Assembly (NCBI GenBank): GCA_965116685.1
Contig: OZ220707.1
Location: forward strand, 2,170,001-2,234,000
Source of the DNA: Bin80 sp965116685
Lineage (GTDB): Bacteria > Bacteroidota > Rhodothermia > Rhodothermales > Bin80
Reading direction: 5' to 3'
Length of the DNA: 64,000 bases
Below, piece by piece: positions 53,892 through 63,327 of this stretch. Numbering within the stretch: the first letter of the stretch is position 1; each line of letters starts with the position of its first letter. Made by a program: the position numbers and the translations under genes. The notes under the pieces were generated by a model. The model saw only the letters and a list, made by a program, of their open reading frames with translations, was not told the DNA's origin and ran no database searches.

Positions 53892-54678
53892 CAAAGATGG
53901 AGGTTGGCAACTTCCATTCAACCCCCCTGGTAATGATTCCTCTGCCTCCAGTTTGATCTATGGGACACAGAGTTTACCAAGTACGGCGGAGCGGTCGGCA
54001 CCGGTGACGGAGGGGATGTTGGTTGGGATACCACTCGCACTCTCATGAGCGAGGACGGCAAAACAAAGGGCCTCTTTGCTGTCAACATCAATCCCGTACA
54101 CGTCGGATGTTTCAATCTGCAAGGGAGTCTTATCCTGCGCGAAATAACTTCCAAGTAGATCCAGAAGCGCTTGATTATGTGCCCCGCCTCCAGATAGGAT
54201 GAGCCGATCAAGCGAGTGGGTTGGCTGTACAAATGTCTTGTAGGCCTGCCAGACAGATGCAGCGGTTAAAGCGGTAGCCGTGGCAATCAGATCCTCAGAT
54301 GACATTCGATTGGAGGAATTCAATAATCGCTGCAGGAATGTATGGCTGAGATATTCACGACCAGTCGACTTGGGTGGGGGAGCGGATAAATAAGGGTCCT
54401 GCAGTAATTCCAAAAGCAATCGCTCGTTCACAGTACCGGATTTAGCAATGCGGCCTCCCTCGTCAAAGGGCAAATTCATGCATTGGCGACACAGAATATC
54501 AATAATCATATTACCGGGGCCCGTATCAAAACCGTAGATCTGATCGGTCTGTGCATTCGGGGGCAGAATGGTTAGGTTTGCTACGCCGCCAATGTTCAGA
54601 CAACCGCGGGTCTCTGTATCATGTGTGAATACCACATAGTCAAAATACGGTACCAACGGTGCTCCCTGCCCTCCACGT
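53876..54678. repeat. 803-bp direct repeat, left copy
   Basis: The sequence 53876-54678 matches 56611-57413. I compared nearly all of it by eye and saw no difference, and the encoded frames are identical. It ends exactly at the left terminal inverted repeat of the IS and includes the last codons of the SAP gene plus the 3' two thirds of anmK. The best reading is a target-site duplication made by the IS. Confidence 0.85.
53958..54678 (-). pseudogene. Truncated duplicate of anmK (3' part)
   Basis: This copy encodes the C-terminal 240 residues of anhydro-N-acetylmuramic acid kinase, from about GAPLVPYFDYVVF to the stop, identical to the intact gene at 56693-57871. It lacks the N-terminal kinase motif and ends abruptly at the IS boundary. 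No start codon of its own is needed for a function I can see. It is a by-product of the duplication. Confidence 0.9.
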
Positions 54679-56610
54679 CTTGACTTCGACGGTTACCTCC
54701 GTCACAGGGGTTCTGGAGTGGGATTTCCGGGAAAACTGAACACTACCAATCCCCCTTTTCAGGGCGGAATGATGAAGATCGAGACCGAATGGGACGCTTG
54801 ATTTAGGAGGTCGTCCCCTCTTTGAACAGTACGGTCTGGCGCTGTATCGTCAGACCGACTGTCTGGTATAGGCGCCCGCTCGTTTCGGTAACCTTCGATG
54901 GAAGAAGGTATTCTGCCCGATTGCCTCGATCACAAATCATGGAGGTTTCCACCGCACCAAGTTCTGCTAAAATCTGCCCTTCACTCAGGCGATGTTTTGA
55001 ACCAAACCTCGCATTATATCGGTGTCGGAAGATCCGTAACAGGGCAAATGCAACAAAACAGATTGCAATATGGGCACGCACCCGACGCTCGACCCAGTGA
55101 AAGATGGGCCGGATCGCCATGGTGTGTTTCATCACACGAAAACCTTCTTCAATTCGCCATAACTCTCCATAATGTTGATAGACTTGTTCTGGAGTCAGAT
55201 CCTCCAGACTCGTCCAGACCCCATGCAGCCCATCAAACTTCTCATCCCGAACAATCGCTGCTTGATCTAAGCTCACTCCATCCTGCTTCACCTTCAGAAA
55301 TCGACCACTTCTGCCGGTGCCCTTGACCCCCTGTTTCAAACGATTCTTCACCTTCTCAATTGCCTTCTCCCGTGAATGTACATCCCGAGCTGCCTTCTTT
55401 GGACAATAGCGCAAAATCAAGCGTCGACCACCAAGTTTGTGTTCGGTAACCTTACGACCCGTCGTTAAAACCTTCCAAGACTGTGCCCCGAGAATCGTCT
55501 TGGTGTGGAGTTGATTTAATGACCGTAAACGTGCAGCCACGATATAGTCACAGCCCAGACTTTGCAACAACGCTAAATTCTCCTTGCTCAACATCCCTGA
55601 ATCGGCAACGACAATCATCCGATCCAAATCAAAACATTCTTTGAGGCGCGTCATCGCCGGTTCAAGCGTCTTTACATCGGTGGTATTGCCGGGAAAGAGT
55701 TCGTACGTGACCGGAAGCCCTTCTTGGGTTTGGATCAATGCCAAGACCAACTGAACCTTTTTGGGCTTCCCATCCTTGCTAAACCCTTTCTTGCGTAGCT
55801 CATCCGGCAACTCACTGGCAAAGCTCAATGTCGTCACATCAAAAAACAGCACCTTCAGTTTCCCGCCAAGCATGCCGAGCGTCTCGTTGGAGACCAGCTG
55901 CTTCATCTGTTCAATTCGGTCGTCCGTGACGGCATCCATCATCCGATAGAACTTCTCCACCGGAACGTCCACCCCCGCATCCTTGGACATCTGCCGTGCA
56001 TGGGCCAGTTTACTATCCCCAGGTGCAGCCAGACGAAGTAAAACCGCTTGCTTGAACAGACGACGAGACATCTTCTGACGGCGATCAAAGACCTCTGTAA
56101 ACCGCATCTGGTGATACAGGGCCCCCATGACCTCGTGAAAGCCCAGACAGATGCGCCGTATTTCCTCCAGCTTCCGTGCATCTTTGATCACCAGTGCCTT
56201 CGACTCCCGTTTTTTTCTGCGGGCAGCCACCACCTCGTCTACATAAGACTCTGCAGGAAATAAGGAGGGTTGCAGGTCTTCTTGGATCCGAGCTAATTCC
56301 AGATAGGCAATTTTAACCAGACCGTCCACTGCATCCGGGTGAACGCTTCCCATGTGTCGGACGATACGAACCCGCGGCTTTCTTTCCTTATTACGGTAGC
56401 TCTCAACAATCTGGACAGAGATGTTTTTCGTGGTTTTTCGTTTGAGTTCTCGGACCCACATGACACAGTTGGTTGGTGAATTACAAAGATACGAAAAATA
56501 CAATTAAAAAGCAAGACTGAACACTACACAGGAAGGCCAAAAAAAAACCTCCCAGAAAGCACGGAAACAGTGGTTTTGTACCTGGAAAAATCGAAACCGT
56601 CAAAGTCAGG
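54679..56610 (-). mobile_element. Insertion sequence, IS1634-like, 1932 bp
   Basis: The element is bounded by imperfect terminal inverted repeats: CTTGACTTCGACGGTT at 54679 and, on the opposite strand from 56610, CCTGACTTTGACGGTT (14 of 16 match). It contains one transposase gene on the minus strand. A 12-bp direct subterminal repeat ACTGAACACTAC lies at 54735 and 56516. The 803-bp repeats abut both ends exactly. IS1634-type elements are known for long target duplications of variable length. Confidence 0.85.
54803..56461 (-). CDS. IS1634-like DDE transposase
   Basis: I start at the ATG at 56459-56461 (MWVRELKRKTTKNISVQIVE), giving 552 residues; an upstream ATG at 56503 is open but adds 14 atypical residues. 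The DDE residues appear in VLFFDVTTL (first Asp), VVADSGMLSK (second Asp) and YGELWRIEEGFR (Glu). This layout and the about 550-residue length match IS1634-family (IS4-superfamily) transposases. All catalytic parts are intact, so the element may still be active. It is the only gene in the IS. Confidence 0.92.
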   Translation of the reverse strand: MWVRELKRKTTKNISVQIVESYRNKERKPRVRIVRHMGSVHPDAVDGLVKIAYLELARIQEDLQPSLFPAESYVDEVVAARRKKRESKALVIKDARKLEEIRRICLGFHEVMGALYHQMRFTEVFDRRQKMSRRLFKQAVLLRLAAPGDSKLAHARQMSKDAGVDVPVEKFYRMMDAVTDDRIEQMKQLVSNETLGMLGGKLKVLFFDVTTLSFASELPDELRKKGFSKDGKPKKVQLVLALIQTQEGLPVTYELFPGNTTDVKTLEPAMTRLKECFDLDRMIVVADSGMLSKENLALLQSLGCDYIVAARLRSLNQLHTKTILGAQSWKVLTTGRKVTEHKLGGRRLILRYCPKKAARDVHSREKAIEKVKNRLKQGVKGTGRSGRFLKVKQDGVSLDQAAIVRDEKFDGLHGVWTSLEDLTPEQVYQHYGELWRIEEGFRVMKHTMAIRPIFHWVERRVRAHIAICFVAFALLRIFRHRYNARFGSKHRLSEGQILAELGAVETSMICDRGNRAEYLLPSKVTETSGRLYQTVGLTIQRQTVLFKEGTTS

Positions 56611-57413
56611 ATGTCATGACGAGTAACAAAGATGGAGGTTGGCAACTTCCATTCAACCCCCCTGGTAATGATTCCTCTGCCTCCAGTTTGATCTATGGGA
56701 CACAGAGTTTACCAAGTACGGCGGAGCGGTCGGCACCGGTGACGGAGGGGATGTTGGTTGGGATACCACTCGCACTCTCATGAGCGAGGACGGCAAAACA
56801 AAGGGCCTCTTTGCTGTCAACATCAATCCCGTACACGTCGGATGTTTCAATCTGCAAGGGAGTCTTATCCTGCGCGAAATAACTTCCAAGTAGATCCAGA
56901 AGCGCTTGATTATGTGCCCCGCCTCCAGATAGGATGAGCCGATCAAGCGAGTGGGTTGGCTGTACAAATGTCTTGTAGGCCTGCCAGACAGATGCAGCGG
57001 TTAAAGCGGTAGCCGTGGCAATCAGATCCTCAGATGACATTCGATTGGAGGAATTCAATAATCGCTGCAGGAATGTATGGCTGAGATATTCACGACCAGT
57101 CGACTTGGGTGGGGGAGCGGATAAATAAGGGTCCTGCAGTAATTCCAAAAGCAATCGCTCGTTCACAGTACCGGATTTAGCAATGCGGCCTCCCTCGTCA
57201 AAGGGCAAATTCATGCATTGGCGACACAGAATATCAATAATCATATTACCGGGGCCCGTATCAAAACCGTAGATCTGATCGGTCTGTGCATTCGGGGGCA
57301 GAATGGTTAGGTTTGCTACGCCGCCAATGTTCAGACAACCGCGGGTCTCTGTATCATGTGTGAATACCACATAGTCAAAATACGGTACCAACGGTGCTCC
57401 CTGCCCTCCACGT
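56611..57413. repeat. 803-bp direct repeat, right copy
   Basis: This copy begins right at the right terminal inverted repeat of the IS and ends within anmK, where the intact gene continues. It is identical to 53876-54678 by inspection. Base 53875 (C) and base 56610 (G) differ, as do 54679 and 57414, so the limits of the repeat are sharp. Confidence 0.85.
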
Positions 57414-57871
57414 GCCATATCTGCCAAACGAAAATCCCCGATCACTGGTACCTCCAATAGCTGAGCCATGGTCGAGGGATCGCCAATCTGAAGGGTGGAG
57501 CAGATCTCTTTACCTGCAACCATAACCTTGTCGGGTAGATGACGGATGGTTTGGCCATGGCATCCCACCAAATCAAGATGTTCGACCGGCTCTCCGTGTG
57601 CTTCGAGCGTACGCGTCACGGCTTGTACATATTCGAGTGCCAGCCGCACATTCAATTGACTGAGATGAGCTACGCCAATAGATTCCTGGCTGGCTGCCAG
57701 TTTTAGGGAGTTGTGCAATTCTTCTGGAAAAGAATATGTAGCTCCATACCATTTTTTGATTTGAAGCTCACGCCCATGCCCTTCTATGCGGGCGATTATC
57801 ACATCAACCCCATCCAGGGAAGTGCCGCTCATGACACCGGCTACACAGCGACGATTTTTGGATAAAATCAC
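56693..57871 (-). CDS. anmK: Anhydro-N-acetylmuramic acid kinase AnmK
   Basis: AnmK phosphorylates and opens 1,6-anhydro-MurNAc, recycling peptidoglycan. The 392-residue product starts with the phosphate-binding AGVMSGTSLDGVDV (about 11-24), followed by the GCHGQTIRHLP motif, the IGDFRLADMARGGQGAPLVP stretch and GFDTGPGNMIID. It is complete despite the IS, since the duplication preserved its 3' end. It overlaps the upstream TPR-like gene by 4 bases and ends the miaB operon. Confidence 0.96.
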   Translation of the reverse strand: MILSKNRRCVAGVMSGTSLDGVDVIIARIEGHGRELQIKKWYGATYSFPEELHNSLKLAASQESIGVAHLSQLNVRLALEYVQAVTRTLEAHGEPVEHLDLVGCHGQTIRHLPDKVMVAGKEICSTLQIGDPSTMAQLLEVPVIGDFRLADMARGGQGAPLVPYFDYVVFTHDTETRGCLNIGGVANLTILPPNAQTDQIYGFDTGPGNMIIDILCRQCMNLPFDEGGRIAKSGTVNERLLLELLQDPYLSAPPPKSTGREYLSHTFLQRLLNSSNRMSSEDLIATATALTAASVWQAYKTFVQPTHSLDRLILSGGGAHNQALLDLLGSYFAQDKTPLQIETSDVYGIDVDSKEALCFAVLAHESASGIPTNIPSVTGADRSAVLGKLCVP

Positions 57872-58449
57872 GTGCCCGTTCCCGAGTTGGCTAGAAGGTC
57901 CAGATTCTGAGCTTCACCAAGTAAGCGATCCTTTTCGTCTGGGTTCTGCTCGCTGAGAGATCTGTATACGGCAGCAGCTTGCGAGTACTTTTTCTGAGCC
58001 GACAGGATACGTGCATAGGTCTCTGTAATCGGGTCATCGTCAGTGAGTCCACCGAAGGACTCGTCATTATCGTCAAGCGCGACTTCAAAATTTGTCCGCT
58101 CAGAAGCATCAAGTTGCTGAATCAGGTTCTGAATTTCATCACTTTCGTCTTCTCCGAGAATCTCATTCAGTCCGCTCTGTAAATGGTCTGTGTGGATGAA
58201 CACGCTCACTCCATCCGATAGCTTCATCTTCTTCAGAGTCCTGTCTTCGGAGCTAAGAGAGCTTGCGGTCTCCCAGACGGAATTTGCACGGCTATGCTGG
58301 TTGCACACATTCAAGGCATGGCCCAAGACATAATTCGTCAATATATCTGAGGGAGAATTAAGGCGCATTTCACGGAGCTGGTCTATCGTTTCCGATGCAC
58401 GGCCTTCGTTGATCATGGTCAATGCATCAAAGAGTGTGAACATGTTCAT
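57868..58449 (-). CDS. TPR-like hypothetical protein
   Basis: The 193-residue product is helical and acidic. The N-terminal part (MFTLFDALTMINEGRASETI, then DQLREMRLNSPSDILTNYVL) and the C-terminal part (TETYARILSAQKKYSQAAAV, then YRSLSEQNPDEKDRLLG) each look like tetratricopeptide-type helix pairs. The middle is low in motifs. No signal peptide is seen. It sits between a processive glycosyltransferase and anmK, overlapping each by 4 bases, so it may support glycan export or be an adaptor. The specific role is unknown. Confidence 0.65.
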   Translation of the reverse strand: MNMFTLFDALTMINEGRASETIDQLREMRLNSPSDILTNYVLGHALNVCNQHSRANSVWETASSLSSEDRTLKKMKLSDGVSVFIHTDHLQSGLNEILGEDESDEIQNLIQQLDASERTNFEVALDDNDESFGGLTDDDPITETYARILSAQKKYSQAAAVYRSLSEQNPDEKDRLLGEAQNLDLLANSGTGT

Positions 58450-59864
58450 AAGGTTTGAGAGCGAAGTTCAAGAATATTGTATCGTGTTATAAATATATAG
58501 GACATGGAGAATATCATCTGGAACCCGGCGGCAGCCCAGATACCCTCCCACAGCAGAAAGCCAAGTCCCATTACTGAATATACAGCCATCGCTGTTTCGA
58601 GCGTCATGATCAGTTTTGACCTTCGGACACGATACCTTCCATTGGCCTTCGGAGTTCGCTCGAAGGGGATATGGGATCGTCTCCATGCATCCCAAACAGC
58701 TTTCGTGTTGCTAATTGCAAGTCCCATAGATCCAGCCATGAAAATTGGGAAAAATCGCATCCGACGCCACCAGTCTGGATAGAGTTGGCGTTGGGCAAAC
58801 ATCTGGGCAAGAAAAAATCCTAACAAACCGACCAAACCGAGTCCCATGATCCCAAAGTATGTTTCACCGGGACCAAATCCACTGGCCTGCTGGAACAGTA
58901 GAAGTGGATGAAGCAGGGCTGCAAGGAGTAGGCAAGGATAAACCATATGTGCAGTCATATGAATGGTCCCCTGAACCTTCGTTTTCAAAGGAAAGGATGC
59001 ACGCCACAGGGGGCGAAGCAGTTTACGGGCGGTTTCTGCGGTCCCTTTCGTCCAGCGGCTTTGCTGAATTCTCAGAGCCCCCAGTGTCTCAGGTAGTTCG
59101 GCGGGAGCTTCCAGCTCATGGAAATACCTGAATTTCCATCCTTGAAGTTGTGCCCTGTAACTCAAATCCAGATCTTCCGCCAACGTGTCGCCCTGCCATC
59201 CCCCCGATTCTGTGATGCAACTTCGTTTCCAGATCCCGGCCGTTCCATTGAAATTAATAAAGCAGCCAGAGGCGCTTCGTGCAACATGCTCCACGGCAAA
59301 ATGTGTATCGAGAGACCATGCCTGCACTTGGGTCAGTAGCGAGGAATGGGCATTTATATGCCCCCATCGCGCCTGGATCATGCCCAGTTTTTCTTCTTCC
59401 ATGAGTGGGACCAAGGAAAGAAGAAAATCTTCCGGAGGGACAAAATCAGCATCAAATATCGCGATAAGGTCTCCGTCTGCCGACTCCAACCCGTTCCCTA
59501 GTGCACCTGCTTTGTATCCTTCACGATGGGAGCGTTGTATATGGGAGATGTTGAGTCCTTTCTCTTTCCAGCCATCAACTGCCTGACGGGAAATGGTCAC
59601 AGTTTCATCAGATGAGTCATCCAGGATCTGCAACTGTAACCGGTCACGGGGATACTGAATGGCTGCACAAGCATCAATCACACGCTTGGCCACCCCAGCC
59701 TCGTTATACAGTGGGATTTGAATGGTGACTCGTGGCAAGGAGCCATTGCGATTCGGATCCGGTTCAGGTTTTTCACCTCGAGCAACAATAACAGCCATCC
59801 ACAGGAGGTTGACACCATAGAAGGCAAGCACGACCATCGCGCCCGCATACAGTAGGGCAAGCAT
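58446..59864 (-). CDS. Membrane processive glycosyltransferase, family 2 (cellulose-synthase-like)
   Basis: The 472-residue product has an N-terminal membrane helix, a cytoplasmic GT-A domain and four to five C-terminal helices. Signature residues are IPLYNE, DD at 82-83 (LDDSSDE), DAD at 138-140, ED at 230-231 (EDLDLSY) and QQSRW at 267-271, the D,D,D,QxxRW pattern of processive beta-glycosyltransferases. It lacks a PilZ domain. The product polymer is unknown (glucan or other exopolysaccharide). It follows lptE after 5 bases. Confidence 0.9.
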   Translation of the reverse strand: MLALLYAGAMVVLAFYGVNLLWMAVIVARGEKPEPDPNRNGSLPRVTIQIPLYNEAGVAKRVIDACAAIQYPRDRLQLQILDDSSDETVTISRQAVDGWKEKGLNISHIQRSHREGYKAGALGNGLESADGDLIAIFDADFVPPEDFLLSLVPLMEEEKLGMIQARWGHINAHSSLLTQVQAWSLDTHFAVEHVARSASGCFINFNGTAGIWKRSCITESGGWQGDTLAEDLDLSYRAQLQGWKFRYFHELEAPAELPETLGALRIQQSRWTKGTAETARKLLRPLWRASFPLKTKVQGTIHMTAHMVYPCLLLAALLHPLLLFQQASGFGPGETYFGIMGLGLVGLLGFFLAQMFAQRQLYPDWWRRMRFFPIFMAGSMGLAISNTKAVWDAWRRSHIPFERTPKANGRYRVRRSKLIMTLETAMAVYSVMGLGFLLWEGIWAAAGFQMIFSMSYIFITRYNILELRSQTL

Positions 59865-59869
59865 AATCG

Positions 59870-60376
59870 CTACCAGTTGGATGTTGCCGCCGTGAAAAGA
59901 TCATCGGCAATATTTTCAAGCGCAGCCAATGCAGCAGATTCTTCCGCCTCCAATCCGCCTTCCAGTGCATCGTAATCGTCAAATCCACTGAACGTACGTT
60001 GCAGTACATCATCGTCCACCTGATTGATATACTGTGCCGCAATAGAGATGGTCACTCTGTTGTATTGAGCACGCTCTTGTCCAGTCACAGATGTCGGAGC
60101 GTTCGTGTACCGGGTGATCTGGGCGGTGAGCAAGAGGTCGGCCTCAGTTTCATCTTCGACCAGCGCGAGTCGTGTTTGCTGGACAAACCGTTCAATCATA
60201 AGTTCTGTTAGAGATTCGTCCAGAAGTGTGAGGGGGCCTACGCTCTGATCTTCCGCAAGCGGGATCGCAATTGTATTCAGATGAGCGGGAATGCTTACGC
60301 CACTGAAGCTGTAATAGGAACAACCCTGCAGAAAAAAGACAGTCCCAATCAATACAAGGTTAGCCCAGGTCTTCAT
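59870..60376 (-). CDS. lptE: LPS-assembly lipoprotein LptE (Bacteroidota type)
   Basis: LptE plugs the LptD barrel that inserts LPS into the outer leaflet. I start at the ATG at 60374-60376 (MKTWANLVLIG), giving 168 residues. The upstream in-frame ATG at 60454 adds 26 residues inside the sigma-54 regulator gene. A lipobox FLQGC leads to YYSFSGVSIPAHLNTIAIPL, the Bacteroidota-type LptE pattern. It overlaps the regulator's stop by 17 bases. The order regulator-lptE is widespread in the phylum. Confidence 0.85.
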   Translation of the reverse strand: MKTWANLVLIGTVFFLQGCSYYSFSGVSIPAHLNTIAIPLAEDQSVGPLTLLDESLTELMIERFVQQTRLALVEDETEADLLLTAQITRYTNAPTSVTGQERAQYNRVTISIAAQYINQVDDDVLQRTFSGFDDYDALEGGLEAEESAALAALENIADDLFTAATSNW

Positions 60377-61595
60377 CCAGCTCCTTGAGCTTACGGTACA
60401 GTGTGCGGGGGCTGATTCCAAGCGCCTCGGCGGATTCTTTACGGTTTCCGCCAAATTTTCCCATAGCTTTCCGAATCAACTCTCGTTCCGCTTCTTCAAT
60501 GGTTGGCAGTGAGTCCCCCCCTTGATCGTCTTCAATTTCGTACGTAACCCCATCCAAGTTCTGCTCCCGCTCAGGTCTTGGAAGCATGGGCAAGGTGGGG
60601 CGGTCAATCTGCAATTCCTCTGGATACGGGGGATCTGGTTTGCTGCTTGCAAGGCCTTCGCGAAATACCCGGCCCACATCTTTGCGTAGATCCTGAATAT
60701 CCTGACGGATTTCTAGTAATGCCCGATAGACGACTTCCAGTTCAGGTGACGATTCACTGTCTGTCGGTGCGTTTGTCTTTACCCGCATGAGGGATGTTGA
60801 GGAGCTGTTTGTAGTGATGCCGCGCAAAAAAGGACGAATATCATCTGCATCCACATTGGCTCCACGGTGCAGGACAACAACCTGATCGGCCACATTCCGC
60901 AGTTCCCGTACATTCCCTGGCCATTGGTAAGATTCAAGGAGGTCGTAGGCTGCCGCCGTCAATGTGCGGGGGGGAGATTGATATTTCTGACTGGATGAAT
61001 ACAGGAAAGCATCAAAGATAGGCTGGATATCTTCCCTTCGCTCGCGGAGCGGAGGGATATGGATGATCACCGTGCTAAGGCGGTAATAGAGATCTTCCCT
61101 GAACCGGCCATCTGCCACTTCATTTCCCAGATTCTTATTTGTTGCTGCCACGACACGTGCATCTGTTCGCTGAACGACGGTGGATCCAACGCGATTGAAA
61201 GTGCCGGACTCAAGTACGCGAAGCAGCCTGACCTGCGTGGACTGCGGCATTTCGCCAATTTCATCTAGGAAAACCGTTCCGCCATCCGCTTCTTCGAAGA
61301 GTCCACGCCGACGTTCGGTGGCACCGGTGTAGGCACCTTTCTCCGCACCGAAGAGCTCAGACTCAATCAATCCCTCGGGAATTGCTCCCGTATTGATGAC
61401 CTTGAGTGCTTTATGTCGGCGTAGTGATAATTCATGAATCGCCTGTGCAATCAATTCCTTTCCAACGCCACTCTCTCCTTCAATCAGAACGGAGATATCC
61501 GTACGTGCAACCTGGCGGACACGGTCAATGACATGGTGGATCCCAGTGGATTCACCAATGATTCCAAATCGCTTTTGTACGGTTTGTCGATCCAT
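60360..61595 (-). CDS. Sigma-54-dependent transcriptional activator
   Basis: The 411-residue product is an AAA+ enhancer-binding protein without a receiver domain (PspF-like). Walker A is GESGVGKE (40-47), the sigma-54 contact loop is GAYTGA (87-92, a GAFTGA variant), and Walker B is in GGTVFLDEIGEM. The C-terminal Fis-type helix-turn-helix is GNRKESAEALGISPRTLYRK. The region about 260-350 is variable and may hold the signal input. It lies 22 bases after miaB. Its target genes are not known, though its position suggests envelope stress. Confidence 0.94.
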   Translation of the reverse strand: MDRQTVQKRFGIIGESTGIHHVIDRVRQVARTDISVLIEGESGVGKELIAQAIHELSLRRHKALKVINTGAIPEGLIESELFGAEKGAYTGATERRRGLFEEADGGTVFLDEIGEMPQSTQVRLLRVLESGTFNRVGSTVVQRTDARVVAATNKNLGNEVADGRFREDLYYRLSTVIIHIPPLRERREDIQPIFDAFLYSSSQKYQSPPRTLTAAAYDLLESYQWPGNVRELRNVADQVVVLHRGANVDADDIRPFLRGITTNSSSTSLMRVKTNAPTDSESSPELEVVYRALLEIRQDIQDLRKDVGRVFREGLASSKPDPPYPEELQIDRPTLPMLPRPEREQNLDGVTYEIEDDQGGDSLPTIEEAERELIRKAMGKFGGNRKESAEALGISPRTLYRKLKELDEDLG

Positions 61596-61617
61596 GGGAG
61601 GGGAATTGCTGACTGGC

Positions 61618-63006
61618 TCAACCAGTTAGAGCGTCACCAAAGAGGGTAGCAGAGGTACATCCTTTGATCCGCACCTTCGCATACATTCCGGCCTGAAGCG
61701 TGCCACGATCAACGATGACCATCTTGTTTGTATCTGTACGGCCGCATAGTTGTTCTGGGCTGCGCTTGCTGGGGCCTTCCACCAACACGGTATGCGTGAG
61801 GCCGATTTCCTTTTCGTTTTTCTGGCGGGAAATCGAATTCTGGAGTGAGATGATTTCACTTAGTCGGCGTTTTTTGGTCTCTTCAGGAACATCATCAGTG
61901 TACTTACGCGCTGCATAGGTATCGGGGCGCTCCGAGTACATAAACATAAAGGCATGATCATATTGAATCTCTGCCATCAGTGAGAGTGTATCCTGATGCT
62001 CCGCTTCTGTTTCGCCACAGAACCCTGCGATAATATCGGTCGAAAGCGACACTCCTGGGCAAATCCGGCGTGCGCGTTCAATGAGTGCACGATACTCATC
62101 TGCAGAGTAGCCCCGGCGCATGCGTCGTAGAACCTCTGAATTGCCATGCTGTACAGGGAGATGGATAAAGTTGCACACATTCGGGCGCTCCTGATGGACT
62201 TCCAGCAGTGCTTTGGAGCAGTCTTTTGGATGACTGGTCGAATAGCGGATACGCAGTTGCGGGGAAAGCAGGCTGACCCGATAGACCAGGGTCGCAAAAT
62301 CCACCGGCCCGTCCTGATACGAATTTACATTCTGCCCAAGTAGCGTCACTTCCCGGTACCCGGCATCAAAGAGATCCTGGCATTCCTGGACAATGGTTGC
62401 GGCATTGCGGCTACGCTCACGCCCGCGAGTAAAGGGGACCACGCAGAACGCACACATATTATCGCAGCCTCGCATGATCGAAACAAATGCACTGATCCCA
62501 TTGGAATCGTATCTCACAGGTGCAATATCGGCGTAGGTCTCTTCGCGTGACAACTGAACATTGACCGCACTCTGGCCAGTCTCTTCCACCTGGCGCAGCA
62601 GGCGAGGCAGGTCACGGTATGCATCCGGTCCGATTACGATATCCACTAGGCGCTCCTGTTCGAGAAGTTTGTGACGCAAGCGCTCGGCCATACAGCCAAG
62701 GACACCAATCGTTAGAGCGGGATTATGCTTGCGTTTGCGGGCACGAAAAAATTCAAGACGCCGCCGGACCCGTTGCTCCGCATTCTCCCGGATTGCGCAT
62801 GTATTCAGAAGGACAACGTCTGCCTGGAGAGGGTCATGCGTCAGTCCATATCCGGCACTGCGCAGTACGGAAGCGACAATTTCGGAGTCGGACACATTCA
62901 TCTGACATCCATAGGTCTCCAGATATACAGACGAACTGCCTTCGGATTGCGATTGAGGCAGCTTTGCTGTGTCCAGATCTTCAAGTATGGGGAGACGGTT
63001 CTGCAC
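61618..63006 (-). CDS. miaB: tRNA-2-methylthio-N6-dimethylallyladenosine synthase MiaB
   Basis: MiaB is a radical-SAM methylthiotransferase acting on i6A37 of tRNAs. The 462-residue product has an N-terminal UPF0004 domain with iron-sulfur cysteines Cys34, Cys70 and Cys105, and the radical-SAM triad at Cys181, Cys185 and Cys188 (CDNMCAFC). A TRAM domain lies at the C-terminus. Length and all six cysteines fit the family. It heads an operon that continues with the sigma-54 activator after 22 bases. Confidence 0.97.
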   Translation of the reverse strand: MQNRLPILEDLDTAKLPQSQSEGSSSVYLETYGCQMNVSDSEIVASVLRSAGYGLTHDPLQADVVLLNTCAIRENAEQRVRRRLEFFRARKRKHNPALTIGVLGCMAERLRHKLLEQERLVDIVIGPDAYRDLPRLLRQVEETGQSAVNVQLSREETYADIAPVRYDSNGISAFVSIMRGCDNMCAFCVVPFTRGRERSRNAATIVQECQDLFDAGYREVTLLGQNVNSYQDGPVDFATLVYRVSLLSPQLRIRYSTSHPKDCSKALLEVHQERPNVCNFIHLPVQHGNSEVLRRMRRGYSADEYRALIERARRICPGVSLSTDIIAGFCGETEAEHQDTLSLMAEIQYDHAFMFMYSERPDTYAARKYTDDVPEETKKRRLSEIISLQNSISRQKNEKEIGLTHTVLVEGPSKRSPEQLCGRTDTNKMVIVDRGTLQAGMYAKVRIKGCTSATLFGDALTG

Positions 63007-63327
63007 GACTTTTGGAAAAACGGTTAAACCAACAGTAGAAAACGCATAAATGCCCGATTTTGTTCTCCAAAGCTCTTTTTCAGCATAGCTCAGAGTTGTA
63101 AACCCATCTCACTGTCCAGGATCAGGTTCACTATATTTATCGAAGCCCCGGTTTGTTAAACTTGGGTTCAGGAATAGGAGATGCAGGAAAAACGATATCC
63201 ATCACGCGCAACTCGGTTCCGCAGTTCGCTACTCCGTCTTGTTGCGCGTATTCTCCCCTGTGAAACTTTTAAGAGTAAAAAATATAAGTATCGTTAGACA
63301 CTCACCATTCTCATCAACGATACTCAA
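63007..63327. other. Divergent intergenic region between miaB and the secreted protein gene
   Basis: About 320 bases hold no ORF with family-like sequence. They must carry the promoters of the divergent miaB operon and the plus-strand gene. AT-rich spacing occurs near 63265-63295, but I cannot assign a promoter motif or terminator. Confidence 0.5.

Noticed and set aside
53958..54656. A second, functional anmK gene
   Set aside because: It lacks the N-terminal kinase motif and ends at the IS boundary, and it is identical to the 3' part of the intact gene. It is a duplication product.
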